Shown here piece by piece: positions 43,520 to 53,419 of a DNA stretch of 64,000 nt. The translations under genes were made by a program, and so were the position numbers. The notes beneath the pieces are model-generated. The model was not told the origin of the DNA. It did not search any database and was given only the letters and a program-made list of their open reading frames with translations. Each line of letters opens with the position of its first letter. Position 1 is the stretch's first letter. This DNA comes from Helicobacteraceae bacterium (lineage in GTDB: Bacteria > Campylobacterota > Campylobacteria > Campylobacterales > Sulfurimonadaceae), in assembly GCA_027038835.1 (NCBI GenBank), contig JALWGC010000019.1, positions 24,868-88,867 of the forward strand, written 5' to 3'.

Positions 43520-44811
43520 AAACACTGTTACTGATATTTTTAACTATAGGGAGTCTTATGGCATCGAACTTACCCAAACACTACACCAAAACACTAAAAA
43601 ACGGACTCGAAGTCGTCGCGATACCGCTTCACAACAACAGCGACGTCGTTAGCTGCGACATCTTCTACAAAGTCGGCAGTAGAAACGAAGTCATGGGAAA
43701 AACCGGTATAGCGCATATGCTCGAACATATGAACTTCAAATCGACCAAAAACCTCAAAGCAGGAGAATTCGACCATATCGTCAAAGGCTACGGCGGCGTG
43801 AACAACGCTTCGACCGGATTTGACTACACCCACTATTTCATCAAATCGAGTTCGAAGAACATGAGTGAATCACTCCATCTTTTTGCAGAACTCATGGCAA
43901 ATTTGAACCTTAAAGAGGAGGAGTTTCAAACCGAGAGGGAAGTCGTAGCCGAAGAGCGAAGATGGAGAACCGACAATTCTCCGATGGGGTATCTGTATTT
44001 TAGACTGTTCAATAACGCTTATGTGTATCACCCCTACCATTGGACGCCTATCGGGTTTATGAACGACATCCAAACATGGAGCATCGAAGATATACGGGAG
44101 TTTCACAAAACCTACTACCGTCCAGACAACGCCGTTTTGGTCGTAACGGGTGACATCGCTCCAGAGGCGGTCTTCGAAGCGGCGCAAAAAGAGTTCGCCC
44201 ATATAAAGAACCCGAAAACGAAAATCCCGAAAGTCAAATTCGTCGAGCCAAAACAAGACGGTCCAAAAAGGGTGATTTTACATAAAGAAAGCCAAGTGGA
44301 GATGCTTGCCATCGCGTTTCACATCCCTAACTTCCAATCAAAAGACCAAGTGGCACTCAGTGTTCTTAGCGAGATTCTCTACTCCGGTAAAAGTTCCAGA
44401 CTCTACAAAGAGCTCATAGATAAAAAACAGCTCGTCAACCAGATATACGCTTACAATATGGAAAATACCGACCCCGGACTGTTCCTCTTTTTGGCTATCT
44501 GCAACCCGGGTGTAAAAGCGGAAACGGTGGAAAAGGAACTGAAAAAACAGATAGCAAAGATAAAAGAGAAACCGGTAACGAAAAAAGAACTCGAAAAAGT
44601 CAAAATCAACACCAAAGCGGACTTCATCTACTCTCTTGAGAGCTCCTCTTCGGTTGCCAATCTCTTTGGTAGTTACCTCGTTCGCGGCGACATAGAACCG
44701 CTTCTTCACTACGAAGAGCGAGTCAACGCCATCGATGCGAAGACACTCCAAGAAGTCGCCGACAAATACTTCGACTTCGACCATTCGACCACGGTGATAC
44801 TACGAAAGTGA
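43516..44811 (+). CDS. M16 family zinc protease (periplasmic)
   Basis: The 431-residue protein has a signal peptide (MKTLLLIFLTIGSLMA). It carries the inverted zinc motif HxxEH in HMLEHMNFK and the downstream zinc glutamate in EREVVAEERRWRTDN. A second M16-like half without the metal site follows (from about residue 230). One-chain bacterial members may pair with an inactive homologue; none is next to it. Start and pyrD stop overlap as ATGA. Confidence 0.9.
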   Translation: MKTLLLIFLTIGSLMASNLPKHYTKTLKNGLEVVAIPLHNNSDVVSCDIFYKVGSRNEVMGKTGIAHMLEHMNFKSTKNLKAGEFDHIVKGYGGVNNASTGFDYTHYFIKSSSKNMSESLHLFAELMANLNLKEEEFQTEREVVAEERRWRTDNSPMGYLYFRLFNNAYVYHPYHWTPIGFMNDIQTWSIEDIREFHKTYYRPDNAVLVVTGDIAPEAVFEAAQKEFAHIKNPKTKIPKVKFVEPKQDGPKRVILHKESQVEMLAIAFHIPNFQSKDQVALSVLSEILYSGKSSRLYKELIDKKQLVNQIYAYNMENTDPGLFLFLAICNPGVKAETVEKELKKQIAKIKEKPVTKKELEKVKINTKADFIYSLESSSSVANLFGSYLVRGDIEPLLHYEERVNAIDAKTLQEVADKYFDFDHSTTVILRK

Positions 44812-44817
44812 GCTTAC

Positions 44818-44843
44818 GCCGTTGGGGTTGCAAACCCAGCGGC
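44818..44843. terminator. hairpin between convergent genes
   Basis: GCCGTTGGGGTT and AAACCCAGCGGC pair in 10 of 12 positions between the M16 and coiled-coil genes. No T-run follows on either strand, so it is at best a weak bidirectional terminator. Confidence 0.35.
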
Positions 44844-45604
44844 TATCTTAGCATAGCGTCCTCTTTTTTTATCCAAAGCTCCTTTTTGGCTTTTCTCCAT
44901 TTTCTATTGACGAAATACCCCGTTATTTTTATCCATTCACCCGACTCGATGTACGAAGTGAACGACCTTCCTTTTTCCCAGTTCGCTATTTTCTTTCCGT
45001 TTTTTCCATCGTAAATAGCGGTCTCTTTGTTGGTTCGGTAAGTTTTTGGTTTGGTGATTGTCGTTTTGATACGCTCTTTGAGGACAACATGCTTTTGTTT
45101 ATCCAAAGCGAGTGTGACTTGTTTTTCTTTTTTTTCGATGATGATTTTTTGCGTATCGCAAGCGAGCTTTGAATTTTTCGGTAGTTTTTTTGGCTTCGTT
45201 TTCTTTTTTTGCGCTCTTTTTTTCAGTTTGTACCGTGCTCTTTGCAGTTGCATCTCTTTAACGAAAATCTCTTCGTTTTTCGCCTCGAGCCGTGTTTGCA
45301 GTACCGCGTTTTTCTTTTGAAGCTCTTTTAGTTCTTTTTGCGCTTTTTGCAACTGCTGTGCATACTTTTGCAACTGCCGCGAAAGCTGTTCGTTTTTTTC
45401 CTGCTCAAGGCGTAGTTGCGACTCGATATTTCGCTCACTTTCAAGCGCTGTTTGCTGCGAATCTTTCGAAGCGAGTTTTTCTTTGCAACTTGCAAAATCG
45501 GCTCGCAGTTTTTGCACCTCTTGTGCCAAAGCGTCCATACGCCCGATCTCATCGGCCATAGCCGTCATACTCAAAAGCAAAACACCAAAAACTACCTTTT
45601 TCAC
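44843..45604 (-). CDS. exported coiled-coil protein with SH3-like C-terminus
   Basis: A signal peptide (start GTG, MKKVVFGVLLLSMTAMA) leads into a long coiled coil rich in Gln, Glu and Lys from residue 20 to about 125. A very basic stretch (KKRAQKKKTKPKKLPK) follows, then a C-terminal part with TAIYDGKNGKKIANWEKGRSF and GEWIKITGYF, the look of a bacterial SH3 domain. Such proteins often bind the cell wall. The family is not recognised with certainty. The start overlaps the trmA stop as GTGA. Confidence 0.7.
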   Translation of the reverse strand: MKKVVFGVLLLSMTAMADEIGRMDALAQEVQKLRADFASCKEKLASKDSQQTALESERNIESQLRLEQEKNEQLSRQLQKYAQQLQKAQKELKELQKKNAVLQTRLEAKNEEIFVKEMQLQRARYKLKKRAQKKKTKPKKLPKNSKLACDTQKIIIEKKEKQVTLALDKQKHVVLKERIKTTITKPKTYRTNKETAIYDGKNGKKIANWEKGRSFTSYIESGEWIKITGYFVNRKWRKAKKELWIKKEDAMLR

Positions 45605-46707
45605 AATCGTTTCCTTACCAACTTCACACCCATTTCCACATGATGGGTATATGGGAATTGATCAAACAGCGCCATCTCTTCTACCACATGAGTCGAGCTT
45701 AGACGCTCCAAGTCTCTATAAAGAGTTTGGGGATTGCATGAAATATAAACAATACGCTCGAATCTCGATACGAAATCGCAACTTTTCCCATCCATCCCCG
45801 CTCTTGGAGGATCGACAAAAACGGTACTAAAATCGTACTCGTCGATATTTATATGCTTCATGCGGTTATAAACTCTGCCGCCATCGAGCGCGTCGGTAAA
45901 CTCCTCGACACTCATTCTGACAAATTCGATATTCTCCACCCCGTTTAGGCGCATATTTTCTTTCGCTGCGGCTATGGAAAACTTCGAAATCTCCGTCGCA
46001 AGCACTTTTTGGAACTTCGTCGCAAAAGGGATGGTGAAGTTCCCCGCCCCGCAGTAAAGCTCCAACAAATCTTTTTTCGCATCTATTCCCCGTAGTGTCC
46101 ACGCTATCATCTTTTCGTTGACGTAAGGATTAGGCTGGGTAAAGCTGTTTTCGACATGCTTGTAGAGAAATTCTCTCTTTTCTACTTGTAAACGCTCCAG
46201 CACATAATCTTTACCGACAACGAGTTTTTGTTTTCTGCTTCTGCCGATAAGCCCGATATCAAAACGCTTTGCAAGTGTAGCGGCTTTTTCGAGCCAAGTG
46301 TCATCGAGCCGTTTATGATACAAAAGCGAAACCACCGTATCACCACCTTTGGTACTTAAAAAATCGCATCCAAACAGTTTCTCTTTCATCTCAAGTCGTT
46401 CTATCTCTTCCAAAAGCGGTGTCATCAACTTCGCTATGCGCTCGTTTACCTGCGGACACTCTTCGATGGGAACGGGAGTTTTCTCCAAAGAGGTCATAGC
46501 ATAGCTCGTTTTTTCCTTATCATGCCAGATACGAAACTCCGCACGCGCTCTGTAATGTTCCTCTTTGCTGCGAAAAACCGCTATTTCGCCATCGTAAAAA
46601 GGTGCAAAACGCTCCTTGTTCTGCGTTAGCTTGTCTTGTAGTTGCGAGTCGTAGCCGTTTTCATACACCCTACATGAACCGCACTTGCCAAAATATCTAC
46701 ACTCCAC
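45601..46707 (-). CDS. trmA: tRNA (uracil-5-)-methyltransferase
   Basis: TrmA makes the ribothymidine at position 54 of tRNA using SAM. Seen are LLELYCGAGNFTIPFA (SAM site), the conserved DPPRAG in VFVDPPRAGMD, and the catalytic cysteine in YISCNPQTLYRDL. The N-terminus CRYFGKCGSC has cysteines but no TRAM domain, and the 368-residue size fits TrmA rather than RlmD. The start is GTG with GGAG five bases upstream. Confidence 0.9.
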   Translation of the reverse strand: MECRYFGKCGSCRVYENGYDSQLQDKLTQNKERFAPFYDGEIAVFRSKEEHYRARAEFRIWHDKEKTSYAMTSLEKTPVPIEECPQVNERIAKLMTPLLEEIERLEMKEKLFGCDFLSTKGGDTVVSLLYHKRLDDTWLEKAATLAKRFDIGLIGRSRKQKLVVGKDYVLERLQVEKREFLYKHVENSFTQPNPYVNEKMIAWTLRGIDAKKDLLELYCGAGNFTIPFATKFQKVLATEISKFSIAAAKENMRLNGVENIEFVRMSVEEFTDALDGGRVYNRMKHINIDEYDFSTVFVDPPRAGMDGKSCDFVSRFERIVYISCNPQTLYRDLERLSSTHVVEEMALFDQFPYTHHVEMGVKLVRKRL

Positions 46708-46715
46708 ACAAACTC

Positions 46716-47453
46716 CTATTTAATCGCTGCAATCATATTGCCGATAAGCAGATTCCATCCATCTATAAGCACAAATACCAAAATCTTAAACGGTAGCGAT
46801 ATCATAACAGGCGGAAGCATCATCATCCCCATCGACATCAAAACCGACGCCACTACCATATCGATTATCAAAAACGGTAAGAAGAGTAAAAAACCTATCT
46901 CGAATGCGGTTTTTAGCTCACTTATCAAAAAAGCGGGTATAACGACAGAGAGGGGAACATCACTTACCGATTTTGGATTTGGCAGTTTACGTATGCGCAC
47001 GAACAATGCCAAATCTTTTTCCCTCGTGTTGCGAATCATGAAGTTTTTAAAAGGCAAAGTCGCCTTGTCAAACGCTTCTTCGTACCCTATTTTCTCTTCG
47101 ACATACGGCTTGATACCCTGCTGGTACGCCTGCTGCCCTATCGGTTCCATGACGAAATAGGTCAGTATCATCGCAAGCATCACAAGCACTTGTGTCGGCG
47201 GTGTTTGCTGTGTTCCAAGTGCTTGACGCAAGAACCCGAGAACTATGACAAAACGGGTGAACGTCGTCGCTACAAGCACCAAAGAAGGTGCAAGCACCAA
47301 AAGGGTCAAGATAGCTACGACATTCAAAGAGGTTACAAGCTGTTTTGGGGTATCTGGACTGCTTAAAGAGAGATTTACCGTCGGAACGTCAACTGATGCA
47401 CCAAAAAGCGTCACACCTACGAACAAAGCAAAAAGAACGAAAAGTTTTTTCAT
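46716..47453 (-). CDS. fliP: flagellar type III export protein FliP
   Basis: FliP is a core subunit of the export gate in the flagellar basal body. The protein (245 residues) has a cleavable signal peptide, then the family pattern: LVLAPSLVLVATTFTRFVIVLGFLRQALG, ILTYFVMEP, FLISELKTAFEIGFLLFLPF and GMMMLPPVMISLPFKILVFV. It follows motB with no gap. Other export genes are not in the window. Confidence 0.95.
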   Translation of the reverse strand: MKKLFVLFALFVGVTLFGASVDVPTVNLSLSSPDTPKQLVTSLNVVAILTLLVLAPSLVLVATTFTRFVIVLGFLRQALGTQQTPPTQVLVMLAMILTYFVMEPIGQQAYQQGIKPYVEEKIGYEEAFDKATLPFKNFMIRNTREKDLALFVRIRKLPNPKSVSDVPLSVVIPAFLISELKTAFEIGFLLFLPFLIIDMVVASVLMSMGMMMLPPVMISLPFKILVFVLIDGWNLLIGNMIAAIK

Positions 47454-48224
47454 CTACTTCGCTCCATCGAGTACGCTTTTTTTGACTTTTCCTTCTTGTT
47501 CACTCTTTTTACCGTAGAAATGGATCTCTACGCGTCTGTTTTTCTCACGCCCTTTTGGGGTAGCGTTCGTGGCTATTGGGTGGTACTCTCCAAAACCTGC
47601 GGCAAAAAGCCTATGGGGATCGACACCGTCTTTGACAAGTTCTTTGACGACCGATATCGCCCTTGCGGCAGAAAGCTCCCAGTTATCCAGATAAGGGGAA
47701 TTCTTTCCCGGAGGTGTATTGTCGGTATATCCCTGTACGCCGATTTCAAGATTGTTGGGCAATTGTTGAATGATAAGAGCGACCCGTTTCAAGAACAAAA
47801 GGGCATCTTCGTTTTCTATCTTCGCTTGCCCCGGCTTGAAGAGCAACGAAGCGGGAAGCTGTATCATAAACCCCTCTTCGGCTTCTTCAACGGAGATGGT
47901 AGGTCCATGCCCTTTTTCCATCATCTCGTTGGCATCTATCACCGCTTGGGTTATGCGGTTGACCGCTTCGCTTGTTTCGTCTTGTTGCTGAATAGGTGTC
48001 GATTCTTGGATACGCCGCTTGGAAATCTCCGTTTTGGTTCCCCCCTCGAGCACACTCATAGCCCCGCTCAAAGAGCCGATTGCTTCGCTGACTTTCTTGG
48101 CATCCATACTCGACATAGAAAGGAGCAAAACGAAAAAACAAAGAAGCAAGGACATCAAGTCCCCAAACGCTGCCAACCATTCAGGCAAACATTCGGGACA
48201 TTCGGGACACTTTTTCTTAGCCAT
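47454..48224 (-). CDS. motB: flagellar stator protein MotB/PomB type
   Basis: This is the stator subunit that anchors to the cell wall and carries the ion-binding aspartate. The N-terminus has a cysteine-rich start (KKKCPECPEC), then the single membrane helix FGDLMSLLLCFFVLLLSMSSMD with the essential Asp. The OmpA-like peptidoglycan-binding domain follows (GYTDNTPPG, LSAARAISVVKELV, NRRVEIHF). The helix sequence resembles Na+-driven PomB more than the H+-type MotB known from Helicobacter. It lies 12 bases after motA. Confidence 0.92.
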   Translation of the reverse strand: MAKKKCPECPECLPEWLAAFGDLMSLLLCFFVLLLSMSSMDAKKVSEAIGSLSGAMSVLEGGTKTEISKRRIQESTPIQQQDETSEAVNRITQAVIDANEMMEKGHGPTISVEEAEEGFMIQLPASLLFKPGQAKIENEDALLFLKRVALIIQQLPNNLEIGVQGYTDNTPPGKNSPYLDNWELSAARAISVVKELVKDGVDPHRLFAAGFGEYHPIATNATPKGREKNRRVEIHFYGKKSEQEGKVKKSVLDGAK

Positions 48225-48236
48225 TACATTCCATCA

Positions 48237-49001
48237 CTAATCGAACTGACTCACACGTTCACTCGGCGGCAAGAAAGAGAGCAGCTTGGCTTCAAGCGCT
48301 CTTGGAGCGTCTCCGGCTTGAATCGACATGATACCTTCTAATATCATCGTCTTGACAAGCGTCTCTTCTTTGTTACGTATCCCGAGAATATTGGCAATAG
48401 GCGCTCCGAAAATGTTCCCTATCATCGCACCGTACATCGTCGTAAGGAGCGCGACCGCCATCGAAGGACCGATCGCCGAGGGGTCCGCCATGTTCAAAAG
48501 CATCGCGACCAGACCGATAAGCGTACCGATCATCCCCATCGCACCGGCAAGCCCCGCCCACTGACTGAAGATAGAAGCATGCACGTTATGGCGCTCTTCG
48601 GTTTGCTCCATCTCGATCTCCAACAGCTCACGAATCATATCGGGCTCGTTCCCATCGATCGCCATCGAAAGCCCTTTTTTCAAAAACTCGTTGGGCTCGT
48701 TGTTGACATCCCCCTCAAGTGCCAAAATACCGTCTTTTCTCGCTTTTGTCGAAAACTCCACAAGTTTTTTGATCAGTTCCTGCTTGTCTTCTTGAGGAGG
48801 CTTGATAGCGATCATGAAAACTTTGACGAACTTTTTCATCTGATCGGGCTTGAACGAGATCATAAGCGCCCCGATACTACCCCCGATAACGATCAAGACC
48901 GAAGGGATGTCTATGTATGGACCGATCCCCACACCCATCGCCATAGCGCCGAAAAGCAACGCCAAAATCAACACTAAACCGATGACCGTACCTAAATCCA
49001 T
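48237..49001 (-). CDS. motA: flagellar stator protein MotA/PomA type
   Basis: The 254-residue, four-helix protein begins MDLGTVIGLVLILALLFGAM and continues with IPSVLIVIGGSIGALMISF, close to PomA of Na+ motors in sequence and length. The conserved cytoplasmic loop (FLKKGLSMAIDGNEPD) and the proline-bearing helices (GPSMAVALLTTMYGAMIGN) are present. It should form the stator ring around MotB. It is first of the motA-motB-fliP run. Confidence 0.92.
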   Translation of the reverse strand: MDLGTVIGLVLILALLFGAMAMGVGIGPYIDIPSVLIVIGGSIGALMISFKPDQMKKFVKVFMIAIKPPQEDKQELIKKLVEFSTKARKDGILALEGDVNNEPNEFLKKGLSMAIDGNEPDMIRELLEIEMEQTEERHNVHASIFSQWAGLAGAMGMIGTLIGLVAMLLNMADPSAIGPSMAVALLTTMYGAMIGNIFGAPIANILGIRNKEETLVKTMILEGIMSIQAGDAPRALEAKLLSFLPPSERVSQFD

Positions 49002-49155
49002 ACCACCTCGCTTGAGTTTAGGGCGTTTTGCCCGAATTTTTGAAGATATAATACCACAAACTCTCTGTAAGTTGAAATAATTTCGATATTTTTGCCGTTT
49101 TTTTTGCTAAAGAATTGTAAAATACGAGTAAATTTTTTTTACGGAATACGAAAAT

Positions 49156-50466
49156 ATGAACAACGAAGCAAAAACAAGTATAGTCATACTCGCTGCCGGC
49201 AAAGGAAGCCGCATGAAATCAAGCACCGCGAAGGTGTTGCATGAAATCTGCGGTAAACCGATGCTTTATCACATCATCAAAGAAGCGCAAAAGGTGAGTG
49301 ACGACATCACCGTCGTCATCGCCCACCAAAAAGAAAAAGTCAAAGAGGTTCTGCAGACTCTTTTTGAAAATCTCAACTTCGTAGAACAAGACACCGAGAA
49401 TTTTCCCGGAACCGGAGGAGCGCTGAAAAACTACACTCCCAAATACGAAAAAGTTTTGGTACTAAACGGCGATATGCCTTTGGTCACCGCCGAAGCGATG
49501 AAGCGGTTCTTCGATGAAACAAGCGACATCGTAATGTCGATTTTCGATTTGGAAAATCCAGACGGTTACGGTCGCGTCGTTTTGGACGAAAACGAAGTGT
49601 GCTACATCGTCGAACAAAAAGACGCCAGCGAAAAAGAGCTGTGCGTAACGACGGTCAACGCCGGAGTGTATGCGTTCAAAAAAGAGGTGTTGGAGCGTTT
49701 CATACCCAAACTCAGCAACGACAACGCACAAAAAGAATACTACCTCACAGACCTTGTCGAAATGGCGAAAAAAGAGAATTTGTCGGTATCGGCTTTGCTA
49801 GTCGATGAAGAACACTTCAAAGGGGTGAACTCCAAAAAAGACCTATCGCACGCCGAAGAGATCATGTGCGAGCGTATTCGCAACGAGTGGATGGCACAGG
49901 GGGTTATCATGCATCTTCCCCAAACCATCTACATCGAAACCGATGTCGTTTTCGAGGGGGAGTGTATTGTAGAGCAAGGGTGTAGAATAACCGGTAAAAC
50001 GGTTATAAAAAACTCCCACATAAAAGCCCACAGCGTTATCGAAGAGAGCATCGTCGAAGAAAGCGACGTAGGGCCTTTGGCGCACCTTCGCCCAAAAAGC
50101 GTTTTGAAGCACACCCATATCGGCAACTTCGTCGAAGTGAAAAAATCTACTCTAAAAGGTGTCAAAGCGGGGCATCTAAGCTACCTCGGCGATAGCGAAA
50201 TAGACGAAGGAACGAACATAGGAGCGGGCACTATCACTTGCAACTACGACGGAAAGAACAAATACAAAACCAAAATCGGTAAAAACGTCTTCATTGGAAG
50301 CGACTCACAGCTTGTCGCACCCGTTACCGTCGAAGACAACGTGATGATCGCCGCGGGTACGACCGTTACGAGCGGTACGCTAAAAAGCGGCGTTTTGGCT
50401 ATCAGCCGTCAAAAACTCCGCACCATCGAAGGTTTTTTCCATAAATTCTTTTCAAAAGAGGATTAA
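49156..50466 (+). CDS. glmU: bifunctional UDP-GlcNAc pyrophosphorylase / GlcN-1-P acetyltransferase
   Basis: GlmU makes UDP-N-acetylglucosamine for peptidoglycan and lipopolysaccharide. The N-terminal uridyltransferase has [18 protein letters not shown] and NGDMPLV. The C-terminal left-handed beta-helix has hexapeptide repeats with [15 protein letters not shown] and [12 protein letters not shown]. The 436 residues are normal. The stop overlaps that of the convergent HDOD gene by 4 bases within the palindrome GAGGATTAATCCTC. Confidence 0.96.
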   Translation: MNNEAKTSIVILAAGKGSRMKSSTAKVLHEICGKPMLYHIIKEAQKVSDDITVVIAHQKEKVKEVLQTLFENLNFVEQDTENFPGTGGALKNYTPKYEKVLVLNGDMPLVTAEAMKRFFDETSDIVMSIFDLENPDGYGRVVLDENEVCYIVEQKDASEKELCVTTVNAGVYAFKKEVLERFIPKLSNDNAQKEYYLTDLVEMAKKENLSVSALLVDEEHFKGVNSKKDLSHAEEIMCERIRNEWMAQGVIMHLPQTIYIETDVVFEGECIVEQGCRITGKTVIKNSHIKAHSVIEESIVEESDVGPLAHLRPKSVLKHTHIGNFVEVKKSTLKGVKAGHLSYLGDSEIDEGTNIGAGTITCNYDGKNKYKTKIGKNVFIGSDSQLVAPVTVEDNVMIAAGTTVTSGTLKSGVLAISRQKLRTIEGFFHKFFSKED

Positions 50467-51269
50467 TCCTCTTTTGTAATTTTCTCTATCGTTTCTTTGA
50501 ACTTCGCTTCATCGAGTCCGAACTCTTCTATGGTCTCGAGCGCTTGATTGATGGAATCTTCCGTTATATCTCCGTTTGGCATTACCGCTTCTCTAATAGC
50601 TTTGAGATACGCCGCAGCTTTTTGCTCGTCCGGATTCGCGCCTTCTGGGTCGTCTGCATAGCGGATGATGTGAATCGTATCGGGGTCGAAGTTCCATTTG
50701 GCAAAAAGTGTCGCCGTAACATCGGTCGTTTGCGCTCCGCATGCTGTAATTTCCGCTTGGGAGATATCTTCGCCGGAAAGAAGTGCAACCTCTATGACAT
50801 CGGCTTTATCGTCCTCTATAAGCGTTTTTGCTATCACCACGCGCCCTATATCGACCAAAAACGCCGCCGGAGCTAAAACAGGCGTTATCTCTCTGTCGAT
50901 TTTCCCTGCCCAATTCAGCGCCAAGGAGAGTTGCAGCTCACACGCTTTTTGAAAATCTTGACTTGTCATGTTGTATGGTGAGAGGTCGATTTCGAAACTA
51001 TCGACCACGCTTCCAAGCGCACACGCTCGAACCGCGTCTTTTCCAAGTAGAGAAACCGCTTGGGAAATGGAGACTATTTTTCGAGGCAAACCAAAAAGGG
51101 GTGAATTGACCACTTTGAGGATGTTGGCAGAAAGCAAAGGGTCTTTTTCGATGATTTTGGTGAAATCTTCGAACGTACTTTCACTGTTTTGATACACCCT
51201 CTCAACCGCTTGAACCGACTCCGGTAGCGCCGGAACAGCATCTATGTTTTTAACAAGTGTTTGTGTCAT
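50463..51269 (-). CDS. HDOD domain protein
   Basis: The protein is an HDOD domain: [43 protein letters not shown], and [19 protein letters not shown]. No other domain is attached. The ATG at 51269 is chosen because AAGGAA lies seven bases upstream. It is a paralogue of the polyamine-operon HDOD protein but stands alone, with glmU converging and coaBC diverging. Its role is unknown. Confidence 0.85.
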   Translation of the reverse strand: MTQTLVKNIDAVPALPESVQAVERVYQNSESTFEDFTKIIEKDPLLSANILKVVNSPLFGLPRKIVSISQAVSLLGKDAVRACALGSVVDSFEIDLSPYNMTSQDFQKACELQLSLALNWAGKIDREITPVLAPAAFLVDIGRVVIAKTLIEDDKADVIEVALLSGEDISQAEITACGAQTTDVTATLFAKWNFDPDTIHIIRYADDPEGANPDEQKAAAYLKAIREAVMPNGDITEDSINQALETIEEFGLDEAKFKETIEKITKED

Positions 51270-51398
51270 ATTGTTCCTTCGTAATAAACTTCCCAAATCA
51301 TAGTACGATTTGTTTTAAAAAATGTTTAACCGATTTTCAATAAGGTCAGTTTTAATCGTTTTCGATAAAATAGCGAAAAAAAAGAGTGAAGATTTTCT

Positions 51399-52670
51399 AT
51401 GACGATACCGGCAACACTATTACAAAACAAAAAGGTTCTCTTGGCAGTTACAGGCTCCATAGCCGCATACAAAGCCATAGAGCTCGCACGCTTGTTCTAC
51501 AAAGCGGGAGCACAGGTGAAAGTGGTGATGACCCAAGCCGCCACGAAGTTCGTTACACCCCTTACGTTCGAAGCTATCAGCGGCAACAAAGTACTTCTTG
51601 AAAGCAACGAGGACTGGAGCGGTGAGCATAACCACATAGGGCTTGCCAAATGGGCGGACACCGTCGTCGTAGCCCCTGCGACCGCAAACACCATAGCAAA
51701 GCTTGCCAACGCCATAGCGGACAATATCTTGCTGCAAACCCTTTTGGCGTATGATGGCAAAAAAGTCTTGGCACCATCGGCGAACACGAACATGATAACT
51801 CATCCCATCACTCAGGCAAATATGAAAATGCTCGCCATTGCCGATTATGAATTTGTCGATACCCAGACAAAAGAGCTCGCTTGCCGCACGACCGGAGAAG
51901 GCGCACTTGCCGAACCTTTGGATATTTTCTACACGACTGCGAAAATTCTTCTACAAGACGATTTTTGGGCAGACAGACGTGTCATCGTAACCGGTGGCGG
52001 TACTATCGAAAAAATAGACGAGGTTCGCTACATCTCCAACTTTTCAAGCGGCAAGATGGCTTCGGCTCTTGCATGTGCTTTACACCTTCTTGGAGCCGAT
52101 GTCAACCTCATCGCCACAAGATTCGACTCAGACCTTCCAAAAGGGGTACACACCATCGACGTCGAAAGCTCTTTAGAGATGCTTGAATACCTCCAAGACA
52201 GTATCAGAGTCGCAAAAAAAGGCAAGCTCTCCAAACCGACACTTATGCGTGAAGAGCATATCCACCTCATTCAAAAAACCCCGTATCTTTTCATGGCTGC
52301 CGCCGTTAGCGACTACATTCCAAAACACCCACAAACGGGAAAACTCAAAAAAGCAACGCTAGGTGATGCGTGGTGTTTGGAGCTAAAACAAAACATCGAC
52401 ATTCTTGAAAACATCGATAAAGAGGGGATCGTAACGGTTGGATTCAAAGCGGAGATGAACGAAGAAGACGCGCTCCAAAACGCTGAAGCGATGCTTCGAA
52501 AAAAGCGCCTTGACGCAGTTTGTCTCAATGTTCTAAAAAACTCCAAAGATTTCGGCAAAGAAACCAACGAAGTAACGTTCATAACCAAAGAGCAAAAAAG
52601 CTTTCTGCCAAACAAAGACAAACTCTCCTTGGCGTTTGAAATACTCCAAAAGGCGAAGTCGCTTCAATGA
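51399..52670 (+). CDS. coaBC: phosphopantothenoylcysteine decarboxylase / phosphopantothenate-cysteine ligase
   Basis: This enzyme carries out two steps of coenzyme A synthesis. The N-terminal FMN decarboxylase has VTGSIAAYKAIELARLF, GLAKWADTVVVAPATANTIAKLANGIAD-like text and ANTNM, and the C-terminal ligase has VTGGGTIEKIDEVRYISNFSSGKMA and VGFKAEM. Its 423 residues are full length. The stop overlaps the next gene as ATGA. Confidence 0.95.
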   Translation: MTIPATLLQNKKVLLAVTGSIAAYKAIELARLFYKAGAQVKVVMTQAATKFVTPLTFEAISGNKVLLESNEDWSGEHNHIGLAKWADTVVVAPATANTIAKLANAIADNILLQTLLAYDGKKVLAPSANTNMITHPITQANMKMLAIADYEFVDTQTKELACRTTGEGALAEPLDIFYTTAKILLQDDFWADRRVIVTGGGTIEKIDEVRYISNFSSGKMASALACALHLLGADVNLIATRFDSDLPKGVHTIDVESSLEMLEYLQDSIRVAKKGKLSKPTLMREEHIHLIQKTPYLFMAAAVSDYIPKHPQTGKLKKATLGDAWCLELKQNIDILENIDKEGIVTVGFKAEMNEEDALQNAEAMLRKKRLDAVCLNVLKNSKDFGKETNEVTFITKEQKSFLPNKDKLSLAFEILQKAKSLQ

Positions 52671-53416
52671 TCTCCGCCACTTCCCTCGCTTCGATTCTCA
52701 AAACACTCCAAAGCGGCGATCTCAAATCGATAAAACCGCTTGTGAAACTGATGCAAATCGAGGTGCTCGAATCGCTTGGAGAAAAAAACTACCTGCTAAA
52801 GATGGAAGGAAAAGAGCTAAGGGCGTTTTCGAAACAACCGCTGCAAAAAGGGGCGCTGTATTACGCCAAACTCACACAACCAAAAGATGCCAAACCGACA
52901 CTATCACATCTGCTTAAACTCCCATCACTCCTGCTAACGCTCAAATCTCCCCAAAACGCACCCCTTGCATACGACGTAGAAACACTCAAAAAAGTTCTCA
53001 AAAGCGAAACATCGCTTGAGAGTTTCAAAACCGGGCTTCTACACAAACTCGCCTCGAGCCAAACAAAAGAGCAGTTTCATGCACTTTCGAATCTACTCCT
53101 TTCGCTCCACCAAAACGTTTTGAGCTTTCCGGTTCATATTTTCGGTCATTTTGCCTTTTTTCAAATAAAAAAAAGGTACAATAAAAAAACGAAAAGAAGT
53201 TTTCTCGATTTTTACGCTTTTTTCGCCCATTTGGGTGCACTTAGCGGTGTGGTCGATGAACGAAGCGTGCGTATCAATGTCGCGTACGAAGAGGTAGCGG
53301 AGCTTTTACGAAAAAACGCTCACTCACTTCCTTTAGAGCTACATGTAAGCATCGCCGAGAAGATCGAACCGCTTTTTGAGTCGAACAACAGACAAATACT
53401 GGATATAAGTACATAA
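52667..53416 (+). CDS. conserved protein of unknown function between coaBC and uppS
   Basis: The 249-residue soluble protein is rich in Leu, Lys and Ser. It shows no signal peptide, membrane helix or catalytic motif. The C-terminal 80 residues (FYAFFAHLGALSGVVDERSVRINVAYEEVAELLRKN region) loosely recall the C-terminal domain of flagellar hook-length control proteins, where a strand pair is followed by LxxxLxxL helices; the likeness is weak. Overlap with coaBC and a 3-base gap to uppS make it part of one operon. Confidence 0.7.
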   Translation: MISATSLASILKTLQSGDLKSIKPLVKLMQIEVLESLGEKNYLLKMEGKELRAFSKQPLQKGALYYAKLTQPKDAKPTLSHLLKLPSLLLTLKSPQNAPLAYDVETLKKVLKSETSLESFKTGLLHKLASSQTKEQFHALSNLLLSLHQNVLSFPVHIFGHFAFFQIKKRYNKKTKRSFLDFYAFFAHLGALSGVVDERSVRINVAYEEVAELLRKNAHSLPLELHVSIAEKIEPLFESNNRQILDIST

Positions 53417-53419
53417 ACT

